Assembly: GCF_900114255.1 (NCBI RefSeq)
Contig: NZ_FOSL01000018.1
Span: 37,651 to 101,650, forward strand
Length of the DNA: 64,000 bases
Source of the DNA: Neomesorhizobium albiziae
Lineage (GTDB): Bacteria > Pseudomonadota > Alphaproteobacteria > Rhizobiales > Rhizobiaceae
Direction of reading: 5' to 3'
Part shown: piece by piece, positions 44,921 to 53,583 of the stretch
How positions within the stretch are numbered: the stretch's first letter is position 1
How the letters are laid out: every line of letters begins with the position of its first letter
Made by a program: the position numbers and the translations under genes
The notes under the pieces: generated by a model
What the model was told of the DNA's origin: nothing
The model's database searches: none
Seen by the model: the letters and a program-made list of their open reading frames with translations, nothing else

Positions 44921-45794
44921 GGCCGCCCCATGCGGCTGCGGCTTCCAAGATGAGGCGCGCGAAGCGCTGGGCGGAGGGAAGGCCGCCGAAATGATTGATT
45001 GGCGCGAGGACAGCGACCCGGCCATTCCTGACTGCAGGCAAGGCGTTCCAAAGCGCGTTTTCCGCCAACGTGCGCGCCACGTTCGGAGGGGTGGGCGAGA
45101 CAATGACGATGGCAGCGCCCGGCTTGCGGGCAAGCGCTTCCAACCCTACGGGAGCAGCGGCGCTGTAGCTTGTCGGATCGGTCCATGCGTTGGTGAGGCC
45201 AAGACGGGTCAGCACGTCGCCGATCATGGAGTCGGCGCCGAAGGCCCGAAAATGCCGGTGATCCCCAAGACTGATCACGAATACCGGCCGCGCGGCCAGA
45301 GGCTGCAGCTTGTTGCGGCAGTGCGCGAGGAACGTCGCCGTATCCGCGACAAGCGCTTCAGCCGGACCACGCCGGCCGAGCGTCGCGCCGAGCGTGATCG
45401 CCGCTTGTTCGGCGAGCGGGTAGGGCGGCTTGCCGGCTTCGTACACGGGCAGCGACAGGACAGGCGCGACCCGTTCGAGTGCGGCGCGCTGATATTCGTA
45501 GAAGTTGGAGATAAGGATGAGATCGGGAGCGACCAGACGCAGCAGCTCGTAATTGGGCGTGCCCCGCAGACCGAGGTCAGCGATCCCCGCGGGGAGCTCC
45601 GGCTCGACCACGACCTGCCTGAACTGGATCAGTTCGGTCCCGGCCGCAGGCTGTGCGCCAATTGCGATCGATGTCTCCAGCATGCCCCAGTCGATCACCG
45701 CGAGGCGAGGCGTCGCCGCGCGCAGCCGGCCCGGCATCATCCCGGCAATGAGCGTCGAAGCCAGCAGGCTGCGTCTGGTGATGCCCTTGGTCAT
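44913..45794 (-). CDS. fhuD: Ferric-siderophore ABC binding protein (FhuD type)
   Basis: The 293-residue protein has a twin-arginine signal (TRRSLLASTLIAGMMPGRLR) and a helical-backbone class III binding fold (LRLVAPDLILISNFYEYQRA type region). It resembles FhuD rather than catechol-siderophore binders, and the fused FhuB permease next to it agrees. The start is 5 bases from the end of the fhuC remnant upstream. Confidence 0.9.
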   Translation of the reverse strand: MTKGITRRSLLASTLIAGMMPGRLRAATPRLAVIDWGMLETSIAIGAQPAAGTELIQFRQVVVEPELPAGIADLGLRGTPNYELLRLVAPDLILISNFYEYQRAALERVAPVLSLPVYEAGKPPYPLAEQAAITLGATLGRRGPAEALVADTATFLAHCRNKLQPLAARPVFVISLGDHRHFRAFGADSMIGDVLTRLGLTNAWTDPTSYSAAAPVGLEALARKPGAAIVIVSPTPPNVARTLAENALWNALPAVRNGRVAVLAPINHFGGLPSAQRFARLILEAAAAWGGHG

Positions 45795-45798
45795 TGGT

Positions 45799-46038
45799 TC
45801 AGATGAGGTATGTAACAGGCTCGCCGGTTAGCGGATGTGCGATCGTGCCCATGGCAACGCCGTAGACCCGGGCGAGCAGGTCGGGTTGAACGATTTCGGC
45901 GGGCACACCCCTGGCCGAGATGCGCCCCTCAGTCAACACGATGATCCGGTCGCGGCAGCCGGCCGCCATGTTGATATCGTGCTCGGCAACGCCTGCAATG
46001 AGGCAAGCCCTGGCGCCACGACCGAGATCTGCGTTCCG
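45799..46038 (-). pseudogene. fhuC: Remnant of a FhuC-type siderophore ABC ATPase gene
   Basis: The frame ends in a clear FhuC C-terminus: EHDINMAAGCRDRIIVLTEG, then VYGVAMGTIAHPLTGEPVTY and LI. The H-loop area (VAEHDIN) is present, but everything before it (Walker A, signature, Walker B) is missing. Only about 79 codons remain, without a start codon, bounded by the receptor's stop. The TonB receptor gene now abuts the break. The remnant sits exactly where fhuC is expected, before fhuD. Confidence 0.85.
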
Positions 46039-48216
46039 TTACCATGTGGCGTACGCCCTGAGCTTGAACGAGCGGCCTTCGCCATAGCTGCAGGTCAGCG
46101 CAGTCTGGCAGCTGGACACGTAGGTCTTGTCGAAGAGATTGGTCACGTTCAGGTCGACGCCCCAGTTTTCGCGTTCGTAGCCGAGCTTCAGGTCGACAAG
46201 CGTCGCGGCCGGAACCTTCAGCGTGTTCTGGTTGTCCGCCCAGGAGGAACCGACGTAGCGGACGCCGCCTCCCAGCGAAACGCCGTCATACCATGCGTCG
46301 GTATTCTTGAAAGTGTAATCGGCGGAGGCGGACGCCATGACCTCCGGAACGATGAACGGCGTCTTGCCGATAACGGTCGGGTCGGTATCCCTGGTGATCT
46401 TGAGATCGTAACCGGTGAAGGCGCCAGTCACCCTGAAGTTCTCGGTGACGTTGACCTTGGCTTCCAACTCGACGCCGCGGGAGCGCATCTCGCCTGTCTG
46501 CACCTGGGCAAATATGTTTGCCGGATCGGCGACGGGTACGTTCTCGCGTGTCAGATCGAACAGTGAGACGGTGAATATGCCGTCGACGAAGGTCGGCGTG
46601 TATTTGACGCCGACTTCGTACTGGACGCCCGTCTCGGGTACGAAGAGATCGCCGGTGCTGTCGGTGCCGATAACCGGATTGAAGAATGTCGCCACGCTCG
46701 CATAGGGTGTCACACCGTTTGCGAACTCGTAGGCAACGCCGGCGCGTCCCGACAATTCACCGGCATCATTCTCGTTGGTGTTGTTCTGTGTCGGTGCATA
46801 AAAGGTCGGCCGGTCATGCGATTTGGTCCAGACGTGGTCGTAGCGCCCGTTTAGCGTGACTAGCCAGCCTTCGTTGAAGCGTAGCTGGTCCTGGAAATAG
46901 GCGCCGAGCTGGTTCTGTGTCAGATCCTGGTTGAGGTAGCTGACCCGAGGAGTCAGGGGCGAGCCGTAGACCGGATGGAAGGCATCGATGGGCGGTGTCG
47001 TCCCGAACAGGGCCGAGCTCTGAACCTGGTCGATGTTGTAATATTTGGACTCGATGCCGGCGAGCAGCGTGTGCTCGACCGGTCCCGTGTTGAACTTTCC
47101 TTCGATCTGCTGGTCGGACAGGAATGTCCTCACGTCCGAGTCATGGCCGAAATTGATGCGGTTGAGTTCCGTCGCGCTCGCCCAACCGTTGGGGTAGACG
47201 CTGACCTCGCTGATGTCGGCGGCGCCGAAGCGCGCATTTGACCTCACGGTCCAGTCATTGTCGAAAGTGTGTTCGAATTCATACCCAAGAGACCCCTGCT
47301 GCCGGTTGTAGACGTCGACACTGGGTTCGGTGAAGTTGGCGTCGCGGCGGATGCGCCCGTAGTTGACGCCGCCGAATACGCGATCGACCACGGTGCCTTC
47401 GTAAGGGAGGAAGCTGCCGCCATTGTGCTTCTCATCAATGCCCGTGTAGTTGGCGAGCAGCGTCAACTTCGTCTGTTCGTCGGGCTGCCAGGTGATGCTG
47501 GGCGACAGGAAGCCGCGGATTCCGTCCTGGAAGTCGCTGTAGGTGTCGCCGCCGGCGATGCGCCCGTTGAACCGATAGCTGACGGTTTCATTGGCGGTGT
47601 CTCCGACATCGAAGCCCAGATAGACATTGCCGGCATCGTTGACGCCAGTCTCGACATAGCGAAGCCGCTCGCCAGTCGGGCGCTTGCTGACGTAGTTGAT
47701 CATGCCGCCGGGATTGCTGCCGCCATAGAGAACCGAGGCCGGCCCCTTTAGCACCTCGATGCGCTCCAGCCCGAACGTGTCGACGTAAAAGCCGCCGAAG
47801 GCATAGCTGAGCAGTTGCAGCCCGTCCATGTAGGTGCCGGTGGCGGTCGCCTGAAAGCCTCGGATGAATATCCAGTTGGTGTCGCTGTCGGCGCCGAAGG
47901 GCTGGGCAAAGACACCGGCGGTGTAGCGCAGCGCCTCGTCGGCCTTCTGCGCACCCTGGTCGTCGATCTCCTCGCGGCCGATTACCGATACAGATTGCGG
48001 GATATCCTTGATGTCGACCGCTGTCTTTGAGCCGGTGAGCGTTTTCTTTGCGACGACGCCATTCACGGCGCCGACGCCGTCGTCCTGACCCCCGGGTGTC
48101 TGGCCTTCGACGACGATCTCCTCCAGCACGGTCGAGCCATTCTCCTGGGCAAAGGCAGGAGAAAGACACGTGATGGCGGCCACGCCATAAGCCAGAAAAT
48201 TTTGAAACCGATGCAT
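46039..48216 (-). CDS. fhuA: TonB-dependent siderophore receptor (FhuA type)
   Basis: From the ATG at 48216 the product has 725 residues: signal peptide (YGVAAITCLSPAFA), TonB box-like EEIVVEG, plug domain (PQSVSVIGREEIDDQGAQKA, SVLYGGSNPGGMINYVSKRP) and a beta-barrel ending in aromatic YATW. It resembles ferrichrome-type outer-membrane receptors. The upstream extension to 48288 lacks a signal sequence. The end is immediately followed in frame by the fhuC remnant, so the original spacing has been lost. Confidence 0.93.
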   Translation of the reverse strand: MHRFQNFLAYGVAAITCLSPAFAQENGSTVLEEIVVEGQTPGGQDDGVGAVNGVVAKKTLTGSKTAVDIKDIPQSVSVIGREEIDDQGAQKADEALRYTAGVFAQPFGADSDTNWIFIRGFQATATGTYMDGLQLLSYAFGGFYVDTFGLERIEVLKGPASVLYGGSNPGGMINYVSKRPTGERLRYVETGVNDAGNVYLGFDVGDTANETVSYRFNGRIAGGDTYSDFQDGIRGFLSPSITWQPDEQTKLTLLANYTGIDEKHNGGSFLPYEGTVVDRVFGGVNYGRIRRDANFTEPSVDVYNRQQGSLGYEFEHTFDNDWTVRSNARFGAADISEVSVYPNGWASATELNRINFGHDSDVRTFLSDQQIEGKFNTGPVEHTLLAGIESKYYNIDQVQSSALFGTTPPIDAFHPVYGSPLTPRVSYLNQDLTQNQLGAYFQDQLRFNEGWLVTLNGRYDHVWTKSHDRPTFYAPTQNNTNENDAGELSGRAGVAYEFANGVTPYASVATFFNPVIGTDSTGDLFVPETGVQYEVGVKYTPTFVDGIFTVSLFDLTRENVPVADPANIFAQVQTGEMRSRGVELEAKVNVTENFRVTGAFTGYDLKITRDTDPTVIGKTPFIVPEVMASASADYTFKNTDAWYDGVSLGGGVRYVGSSWADNQNTLKVPAATLVDLKLGYERENWGVDLNVTNLFDKTYVSSCQTALTCSYGEGRSFKLRAYATW

Positions 48217-48374
48217 CGATCGCCCCCTGAAAGCACGCCCCGAACGCCACAACATGCCATCGGGAATAAGTAGACCAGATAACTCCACTTAATGCCGAAG
48301 GCTTGGACGTTCCTGTCGAACTTGCCGGTTTTTGGCGCATCCGACGATCGGATGGTGGTTCTGATGCAGAAATG

Positions 48375-49271
48375 TCACTGCTTTGACCGGGATGTCGCCC
48401 GCATCCAGGTGGATGGCGTCACACCCACCGTCGCCTTGAACACCCGCGAGAGGTGTGCCTGGTCCGAGAAACCTGCCGCCGCAGCAACTTCGGTCAGCAC
48501 TGCGCCGGGGGAGGAGAGCATGCGCTGCACATGTCTTATCCGTGCCTGCGTGTGCCATCGGTGAGGTGGAACTCCCGTCGCTGCCTTGAACGCATGACTG
48601 AAATAGCTCTCGGAGAGGCCAACCAGAGCGGCAAGGTCGGACAGTCGGATGGTTTCGAGGCAATGCTCCTCGATGAACCCGGTAACAAGGCGCACTTGAT
48701 GTCGTGAAAGAGCAGGCCTTCGGCGTCCCGTTTCGGTTCTGATATCGAACAGGAGGGCGAGCAACGCGTTGATCAGGCCTTCTCCGTAGAGATCGTGCAA
48801 CGGGTCGGCATTGTCACACTCCGCCGCGATCGCTACCGCGAGACCAGCGATACGCGGCTCACGAAAACTCAGCCTTGGCTCCAAAAGATGCTGGCGGTCG
48901 ATCGCTCGCCCAAAGCGCTGCAGAAGCGCGGTTTCGGAAAAGTGCAGGTCGAGGTGCTTCATCCGCGTCAGGCCCTGGACTCTGCCGCGGATCGGCATCC
49001 CGGCGGGTACGAAGCTCATGGAGAGCGGCACATCATGCCGCTCTACCTTGCGTGCGTCCGGTTGGTCAACGATGAACGAACCATTGGCGCCAAGTTCCAG
49101 CGCCACGAACAGGCGCGGATCGGGAGACACATAGTCTCCGCTTGCATCATGCGCACAATCGACGTCCCAGACATCGGCAACGACACCCTTCCACAGCCGC
49201 CATTTCAACCCGCCGACCACTGAGAAGCCATGCGTTACACTGCGCATTTTCGGGCTGAAGTTCATTCCCAT
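48375..49271 (-). CDS. AraC-family regulator of the siderophore locus
   Basis: The 298-residue product has an N-terminal sensor part and a C-terminal AraC DNA-binding domain (IRLSDLAALVGLSESYFSHA and LTEVAAAAGFSDQAHLSRVF). Such regulators often bind the ferric siderophore and activate the receptor gene, which lies 158 bases downstream on the same strand. A dyad upstream of its start may be its own or an iron-regulator site. Confidence 0.88.
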   Translation of the reverse strand: MGMNFSPKMRSVTHGFSVVGGLKWRLWKGVVADVWDVDCAHDASGDYVSPDPRLFVALELGANGSFIVDQPDARKVERHDVPLSMSFVPAGMPIRGRVQGLTRMKHLDLHFSETALLQRFGRAIDRQHLLEPRLSFREPRIAGLAVAIAAECDNADPLHDLYGEGLINALLALLFDIRTETGRRRPALSRHQVRLVTGFIEEHCLETIRLSDLAALVGLSESYFSHAFKAATGVPPHRWHTQARIRHVQRMLSSPGAVLTEVAAAAGFSDQAHLSRVFKATVGVTPSTWMRATSRSKQ

Positions 49272-49337
49272 GCCCGGAATATCGTGACTTTCGGCACCAG
49301 TAATCCTTTGCCTAAGTGTTGATCAGGTAATTATGAT

Positions 49338-49355
49338 TATAACACTCAAGTTATA
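49338..49355. promoter_or_regulatory. Dyad TATAAC-N6-GTTATA upstream of the AraC gene
   Basis: A perfect 6+6 inverted repeat with a 6-base centre (ACTCAA) lies 67 bases before the AraC start. The AT-rich position and the iron-uptake context make it a candidate operator for an iron regulator or for AraC itself. It does not match a RirA or Irr site that I can state with confidence. Confidence 0.45.
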
Positions 49356-49832
49356 GGCCGCAACAGCGCGAGGATTCGACCCGCGCTACGGGTGATCTCA
49401 TCGATGTTCCGGCCTGGTGAAAATCCCTGAGGCAGGGATGAAAGCACCGCATCGGCCACAGCGCAAAGGGAGTAATGAATAAGTCGTAGTAAATTGCAAT
49501 TTATCGGGATTTATGCCTAGATCGCGAAGAAGAAAAGCTTTTCCCAAGATAAGACTGGCGCTCCCGATTAAGCTTGATCACGCGCAAGTTGCACGCTTGG
49601 AAAGCTCCTTCCAAGGAAAGCCGGCTCGCGACAGGGAGGATCATGGGCTTGGCCGCGCTTGCTCGGATGGCGCAGGTTCGCCAGCGGCCGGGGACGATTT
49701 CAACGGTTTTAGCGCGGGCGCCGGGATGGGCGTTGGCATGAAGCACTTTGCGCGGTGACGGCGTAGGCATTGCCGCAAAGCGACAGGCACAAGTCATAAA
49801 CAACAGTCGGACATAAAAAGGAGGAGACGTAC
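49356..49832. other. Long intergenic region before the CUT2 operon
   Basis: This 477-base gap holds the start region of the sugar operon, with a very strong ribosome site (AAGGAGGA) just before 49833. A small frame at 49643-49741 (MGLAALARMAQVRQRPGTIS...) faintly resembles a LacI helix-turn-helix and may be a decayed regulator. Longer overlapping frames on both strands lack coding character. Confidence 0.4.
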
Positions 49833-50789
49833 ATGAACTACAAACTACTGTTCGCAGCGGCCGCAGCCTCTGTTCTTCTGCTTGGCGGTTCCACCCTCGC
49901 GCAGGAAAAGAAACAGCTTGCCTTCGTCGTCAACGCTTCGTCGGATTTCTGGAAGCTTGCCGAGGCTGGCGTCAACAAGGCACAGGCCGAATTGGGCGAT
50001 GGCTACGAACTTCAATTCCGTTATCCGGCCCAAGGCACAGCGGCACTCCAGAACGCACTGATGGACGACCTGGTGGCCGCCGGCACTGACGCGATCATGA
50101 TCTCGTCGGCCGATCCGAAGAATTCGATCGACGCATTCAACAAGGTGGCGGCGCAGGTTCCGCTTTTCACAACCGACTCCGACGCGCCGCAGTCCAAGCG
50201 CATCGCCTATCTCGGCTCATCCAACACAGCGGCCGGCGTCCAGGCGGGCGAAGAGATGGTCAAGGCGATGGCCGGCAAGGAAGGCAAGTGCATGGGCTTC
50301 GTCGGCTTCCTCGGCGCCGACAACGCCGTCGAGCGCATTACCGGCTTCAAGCAGGCGATCGAAGGCAAGGGCATCGAACTCGTCGACGTGCGCGGCGACG
50401 ACGTCGATTTCACAAAGGCCCGCACCAATGTCGATGACGTGCTGGTGGCCAACCCCGAGATCAATTGCATGGTCGGGTTCTATTCCTACAACTCGCCCAA
50501 GATTTACGAGGCTTTGCAAGCAGCCAACAAGCTGGGCCAGATCACCGTGGTCGCCTTCGACGAAGATCCGGTGACACTGGGAGCAGTCAAGGAAGGCAAC
50601 TTCGTATCGACCGTCGTTCAGCAGCCGTTCGAGTGGGGCTACCAGGGCATGAAGCTGATGGCAGCCTACCTCGGTGGTGACAAGTCCATGGTGCCGGCAG
50701 ACGGTCTCATCATCGTGCCGACCGCCGTCATCAACAAGGAGAATGTCGACGCGTTCTCGGCCGATCTGAAGGCCAAGATCGGCGGCTGA
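49833..50789 (+). CDS. Sugar ABC transporter binding protein (CUT2, RbsB type)
   Basis: The 318-residue periplasmic protein has a signal peptide ending near residue 24 (LLLGGSTLAQ) and the periplasmic-binding-protein 4 fold: AFVVNASSDFWKLAEAGVNK, DAIMISSADPKNSIDAFNKV, VAFDEDPVTLGAVKEGNFVS. The ligand is unknown. It is followed by a hairpin and a repeat before the ATPase gene. Confidence 0.93.
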   Translation: MNYKLLFAAAAASVLLLGGSTLAQEKKQLAFVVNASSDFWKLAEAGVNKAQAELGDGYELQFRYPAQGTAALQNALMDDLVAAGTDAIMISSADPKNSIDAFNKVAAQVPLFTTDSDAPQSKRIAYLGSSNTAAGVQAGEEMVKAMAGKEGKCMGFVGFLGADNAVERITGFKQAIEGKGIELVDVRGDDVDFTKARTNVDDVLVANPEINCMVGFYSYNSPKIYEALQAANKLGQITVVAFDEDPVTLGAVKEGNFVSTVVQQPFEWGYQGMKLMAAYLGGDKSMVPADGLIIVPTAVINKENVDAFSADLKAKIGG

Positions 50790-50808
50790 TCCAACCAGCG
50801 TGAACCTG

Positions 50809-50832
50809 AGGCGCGGCTTCCTTTCCGCGCCT
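50809..50832 (+). terminator. Hairpin after the CUT2 binding-protein gene
   Basis: AGGCGCGG pairs perfectly with CCGCGCCT around a 9-base loop, 20 bases after the stop. It probably lowers readthrough so that the binding protein is made in excess over the membrane parts. Confidence 0.65.
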
Positions 50833-50865
50833 TGGGGTCGACTCAAAACTTGGCAGGGGGCTTCA

Positions 50866-50939
50866 GATGTCGGATTTTTCGCTTTCGGTGCTTCCGTGCG
50901 CCTATGGGCACTGGTCTTCGGTTCAGAAAATCGTCATCT
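50866..50939. repeat. Dispersed inverted repeat, second copy
   Basis: The core 50873-50932 runs from GATTTTTCGCTTTCGGTGCT to GGTTCAGAAAATC. It resembles the element at 24159-24220 in its flanks and in the shared CGCTT-CGGTGCT and GGTTC motifs. The outer AGATG...CATCT arms complete the dyad. It lies inside the sugar operon, between the binding-protein and ATPase genes. Confidence 0.65.
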
Positions 50940-50990
50940 TCGCCTCGTGCTGACGAGTTAAGGTGAGGCTCCCATGCTCCTTTGCATCGC

Positions 50991-52550
50991 ATGAGTGCTC
51001 CCCAGCCAAAATCCCAGTCAATTACCGAGGCACAGCCATTCTTGCGGCTGAGCGACATACGCAAGGTTTATCCGGGTGTCGTCGCGCTCGCCGGCTTCGA
51101 ACTGCAGGTGCGTCCCGGCGAGGTGATCGGCATCGTCGGCGAGAACGGCGCGGGCAAGTCCACCTTGATGAAGGTTCTTGGAGGCGTGATCACCCCCGAC
51201 GGCGGTACAATCGAGGTCGACGGTGTGGCCACCCAGTCCTTCACCGTGACCGAGTCGATCCGCGCCGGCATCGCGTTCGTCCACCAGGAACTCAACCTCT
51301 TCGACAACCTCGACGTCGCCGCCAATGTCTTCATCGGCCGCGAGCCACGCAAATACGGCCTTTTCAACATTGTCGACACCGAGCGGCAACGTGCCGCCGT
51401 GGCGCCGATCCTGCGCCGGCTCGGAGCCAATTTCAGCCCGCAAGAACCTGTACGCAATCTGTCGCTCGCGCAGCAGCAGATCGTCGAGATCGCCAAGGCG
51501 CTGAGCTGCGACGCGCGGCTTATCATTCTGGACGAGCCGACCTCCAGTCTGCCGCTGCACGAGACCGAAAAGTTGCTGGAGGTGATCCGCGGGCTCAAGG
51601 CCGATGGCATCGCCGTCATCTTCATTTCGCACCGCCTGCACGAGATCGAGCGCGCCTGCGACCGGGTGGTCGTGCTGAGAGACGGTAAGTTCGTGGGCGA
51701 GCTCGACCGTGCTGAGGTCACATATCAGAAGCTGGTTCGCATGATGATCGGGCGCGAACTGAAGGTCGTCTACACGCCGCCATCGGCGCCGCGCGGTGAA
51801 GTCGCGCTTTCAGCGCGCGACATCAGAACCGCAGCCTATCCGCAGCAACCTGTCACGCTCGACCTGCATCGGGGCGAAATTCTGGGACTTGCCGGCCTGG
51901 TGGGCTCAGGTCGCAGCGAGCTTGCCCGCGCCATCTTCGGCATCGATCCCGTTTTTGGCGGCACGGTCGCCTTCGCCGGCAAGGAATTCCCGATCAAGAC
52001 GACGGGCGACGCAACGGCGCGTGGCATCTTCCTTGTTCCCGAGGATCGGAAGGGCGCTGGCATCCTGCTCGACATGTCGATCGCCCAGAACATCACGCTG
52101 CCTGATCTGTGGTCCTATTCGCGCGGCGGCATTGTCTCGGCGGCGGCCGAATCGAAACGCGGCGAGCGCAGCAAAGCCGATCTCGACATCCGGGCGCCGA
52201 GCGTCAAGGTGCGCACCGGCGCGCTGTCGGGCGGCAACCAGCAGAAAGTGGTGCTCGCCAAGTGGCTGGCGATGAACCCCCAGGTCATCATCGCCGATGA
52301 ACCCACCCGCGGCATTGACGTCGGCGCGAAGTTCGAGATCTACCGGCTGATGCGCGGCCTGGCCGACGCCGGCGTCGCGGTGCTGATGATCTCTTCCGAC
52401 ATGGAGGAGGTGATCGGCGTGTCCGACCGCATCGCCGTCATGCATGAGGGCCGCATCTCTGGCATGCTGACGCGCGACCAGTTCAGTGAGGAAAACGTGC
52501 TGATGCTGGCCGTTGGCGGCGAGGGCAACAAAACGGGAGTGAGCGCGTGA
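50991..52550 (+). CDS. Sugar ABC transporter double ATPase (CUT2, RbsA/MglA type)
   Basis: From the ATG at 50991 the product has 519 residues with two ATPase domains. The first has Walker A GENGAGKST at residues 50-58, LSLAQQQIVEIAKAL and a clear LIILDEPTSSL. The second has the degenerate Walker A LVGSGRSELA and a full LSGGNQQKVVLAKWL followed by IIADEPTRGIDVG. One degenerate site is normal for this family. The stop overlaps the permease GTG (GTGA). Confidence 0.94.
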   Translation: MSAPQPKSQSITEAQPFLRLSDIRKVYPGVVALAGFELQVRPGEVIGIVGENGAGKSTLMKVLGGVITPDGGTIEVDGVATQSFTVTESIRAGIAFVHQELNLFDNLDVAANVFIGREPRKYGLFNIVDTERQRAAVAPILRRLGANFSPQEPVRNLSLAQQQIVEIAKALSCDARLIILDEPTSSLPLHETEKLLEVIRGLKADGIAVIFISHRLHEIERACDRVVVLRDGKFVGELDRAEVTYQKLVRMMIGRELKVVYTPPSAPRGEVALSARDIRTAAYPQQPVTLDLHRGEILGLAGLVGSGRSELARAIFGIDPVFGGTVAFAGKEFPIKTTGDATARGIFLVPEDRKGAGILLDMSIAQNITLPDLWSYSRGGIVSAAAESKRGERSKADLDIRAPSVKVRTGALSGGNQQKVVLAKWLAMNPQVIIADEPTRGIDVGAKFEIYRLMRGLADAGVAVLMISSDMEEVIGVSDRIAVMHEGRISGMLTRDQFSEENVLMLAVGGEGNKTGVSA

Positions 52551-53536
52551 ACAGGAAAGACCTCGGGCTTCTGGTGCTCATCCTCGTGGTCGGCCTTTTC
52601 GTTTATTTGCGCAATCCGCTGTTCCTGTCGGCCAACAACCTCGCCAACACCGCCAATCTCGTCGGCCTGTTCGGCCTGTTCTCCATCGCCCAGGGTTTTG
52701 TCATCATCACTGGCGGTATCGAGCTCTCCGTCGGCTCGATGATAGCCCTGCTCGGCGTGCTGTTCGTCGATATGGTCGGACGCATGGGCATCCCCTGGCC
52801 GATCGCCGCGGCCACGGTCTTGCTGCTTGGCATCATTATGGGGCTCGCCCACGGCCTGCTGATCACAAAGCTGCGCATGCAGCCCTTCGTGGTGACGCTG
52901 TGCGGCCTGCTGATCTATCGTGGCATGGCGCGGGGCTATACGGCGGACGCCACCGCGGGCTTTCCCTTCGGCAGCACCTATCCGGGCCTGGATTTTTTCG
53001 TCGCCCGCCCGTTCGGTATTCCGACTTCAGTGTTCGTGCTTCTGGTGGTCGCCGTCATCGCCTGGGTTGTGCTTCATCGGTCCGTCTTCGGCCGCTACCT
53101 CTATGCGGTTGGCAAGAACGAGGAGGCGGCGAAATTCTCGGGGATTCGGACCGACCTTGTGGTTATCGCCGCCTATGTGATCTGCGCCTCTCTGACGGCG
53201 ATCGCCGCGATCTTCTTTGCCATGTATACGCGATCGGTGCAGCCCTCCGGCCACGCCAATTTCTACGAGCTTTACGCGATCGCAGCGGCGGTGCTGGGCG
53301 GGTTTTCATTGCGTGGCGGGGAAGGGTCGATCATCGGCGTCGTCCTTGGAACGATCCTGCTGCAGATCTTGCAGAACCTGGTCAATCTGCTTGGCATCCC
53401 GTCATCGCTCAACTTCGCGGTCATGGGCACGGTCATTCTTGTGGGCGTGCTGGTCGATCAGCAATGGGGCCAGTTCCGCGAGCGCCGGCGCATCCGCGAA
53501 GCAGCGCGGGTGGCGGTAAAGCTGCATCAAAGTTGA
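52547..53536 (+). CDS. Sugar ABC transporter permease (CUT2, RbsC type)
   Basis: The 329-residue membrane protein starts at a GTG overlapping the ATPase stop. Typical parts are QGFVIITGGIELSVGSMIAL, YAVGKNEEAAKFSGIRTDLV, and the C-terminal GGFSLRGGEGSIIGVVLGTI. With the two upstream genes it completes a CUT2 importer. No sugar-metabolic enzyme is attached, so the substrate cannot be inferred. It converges on the acetyltransferase-TPR gene. Confidence 0.93.
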   Translation: MNRKDLGLLVLILVVGLFVYLRNPLFLSANNLANTANLVGLFGLFSIAQGFVIITGGIELSVGSMIALLGVLFVDMVGRMGIPWPIAAATVLLLGIIMGLAHGLLITKLRMQPFVVTLCGLLIYRGMARGYTADATAGFPFGSTYPGLDFFVARPFGIPTSVFVLLVVAVIAWVVLHRSVFGRYLYAVGKNEEAAKFSGIRTDLVVIAAYVICASLTAIAAIFFAMYTRSVQPSGHANFYELYAIAAAVLGGFSLRGGEGSIIGVVLGTILLQILQNLVNLLGIPSSLNFAVMGTVILVGVLVDQQWGQFRERRRIREAARVAVKLHQS

Positions 53537-53583
53537 TCGGCAGCAGCGCTCTTTGCCAGGCTCTTCACCTGTCCGGACAGTCG

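Noticed and set aside
49501..49803. Overlapping frames of 81 and 100 codons before the CUT2 operon
   Set aside because: Neither resembles a known protein. They conflict with each other and lie in a likely promoter region.
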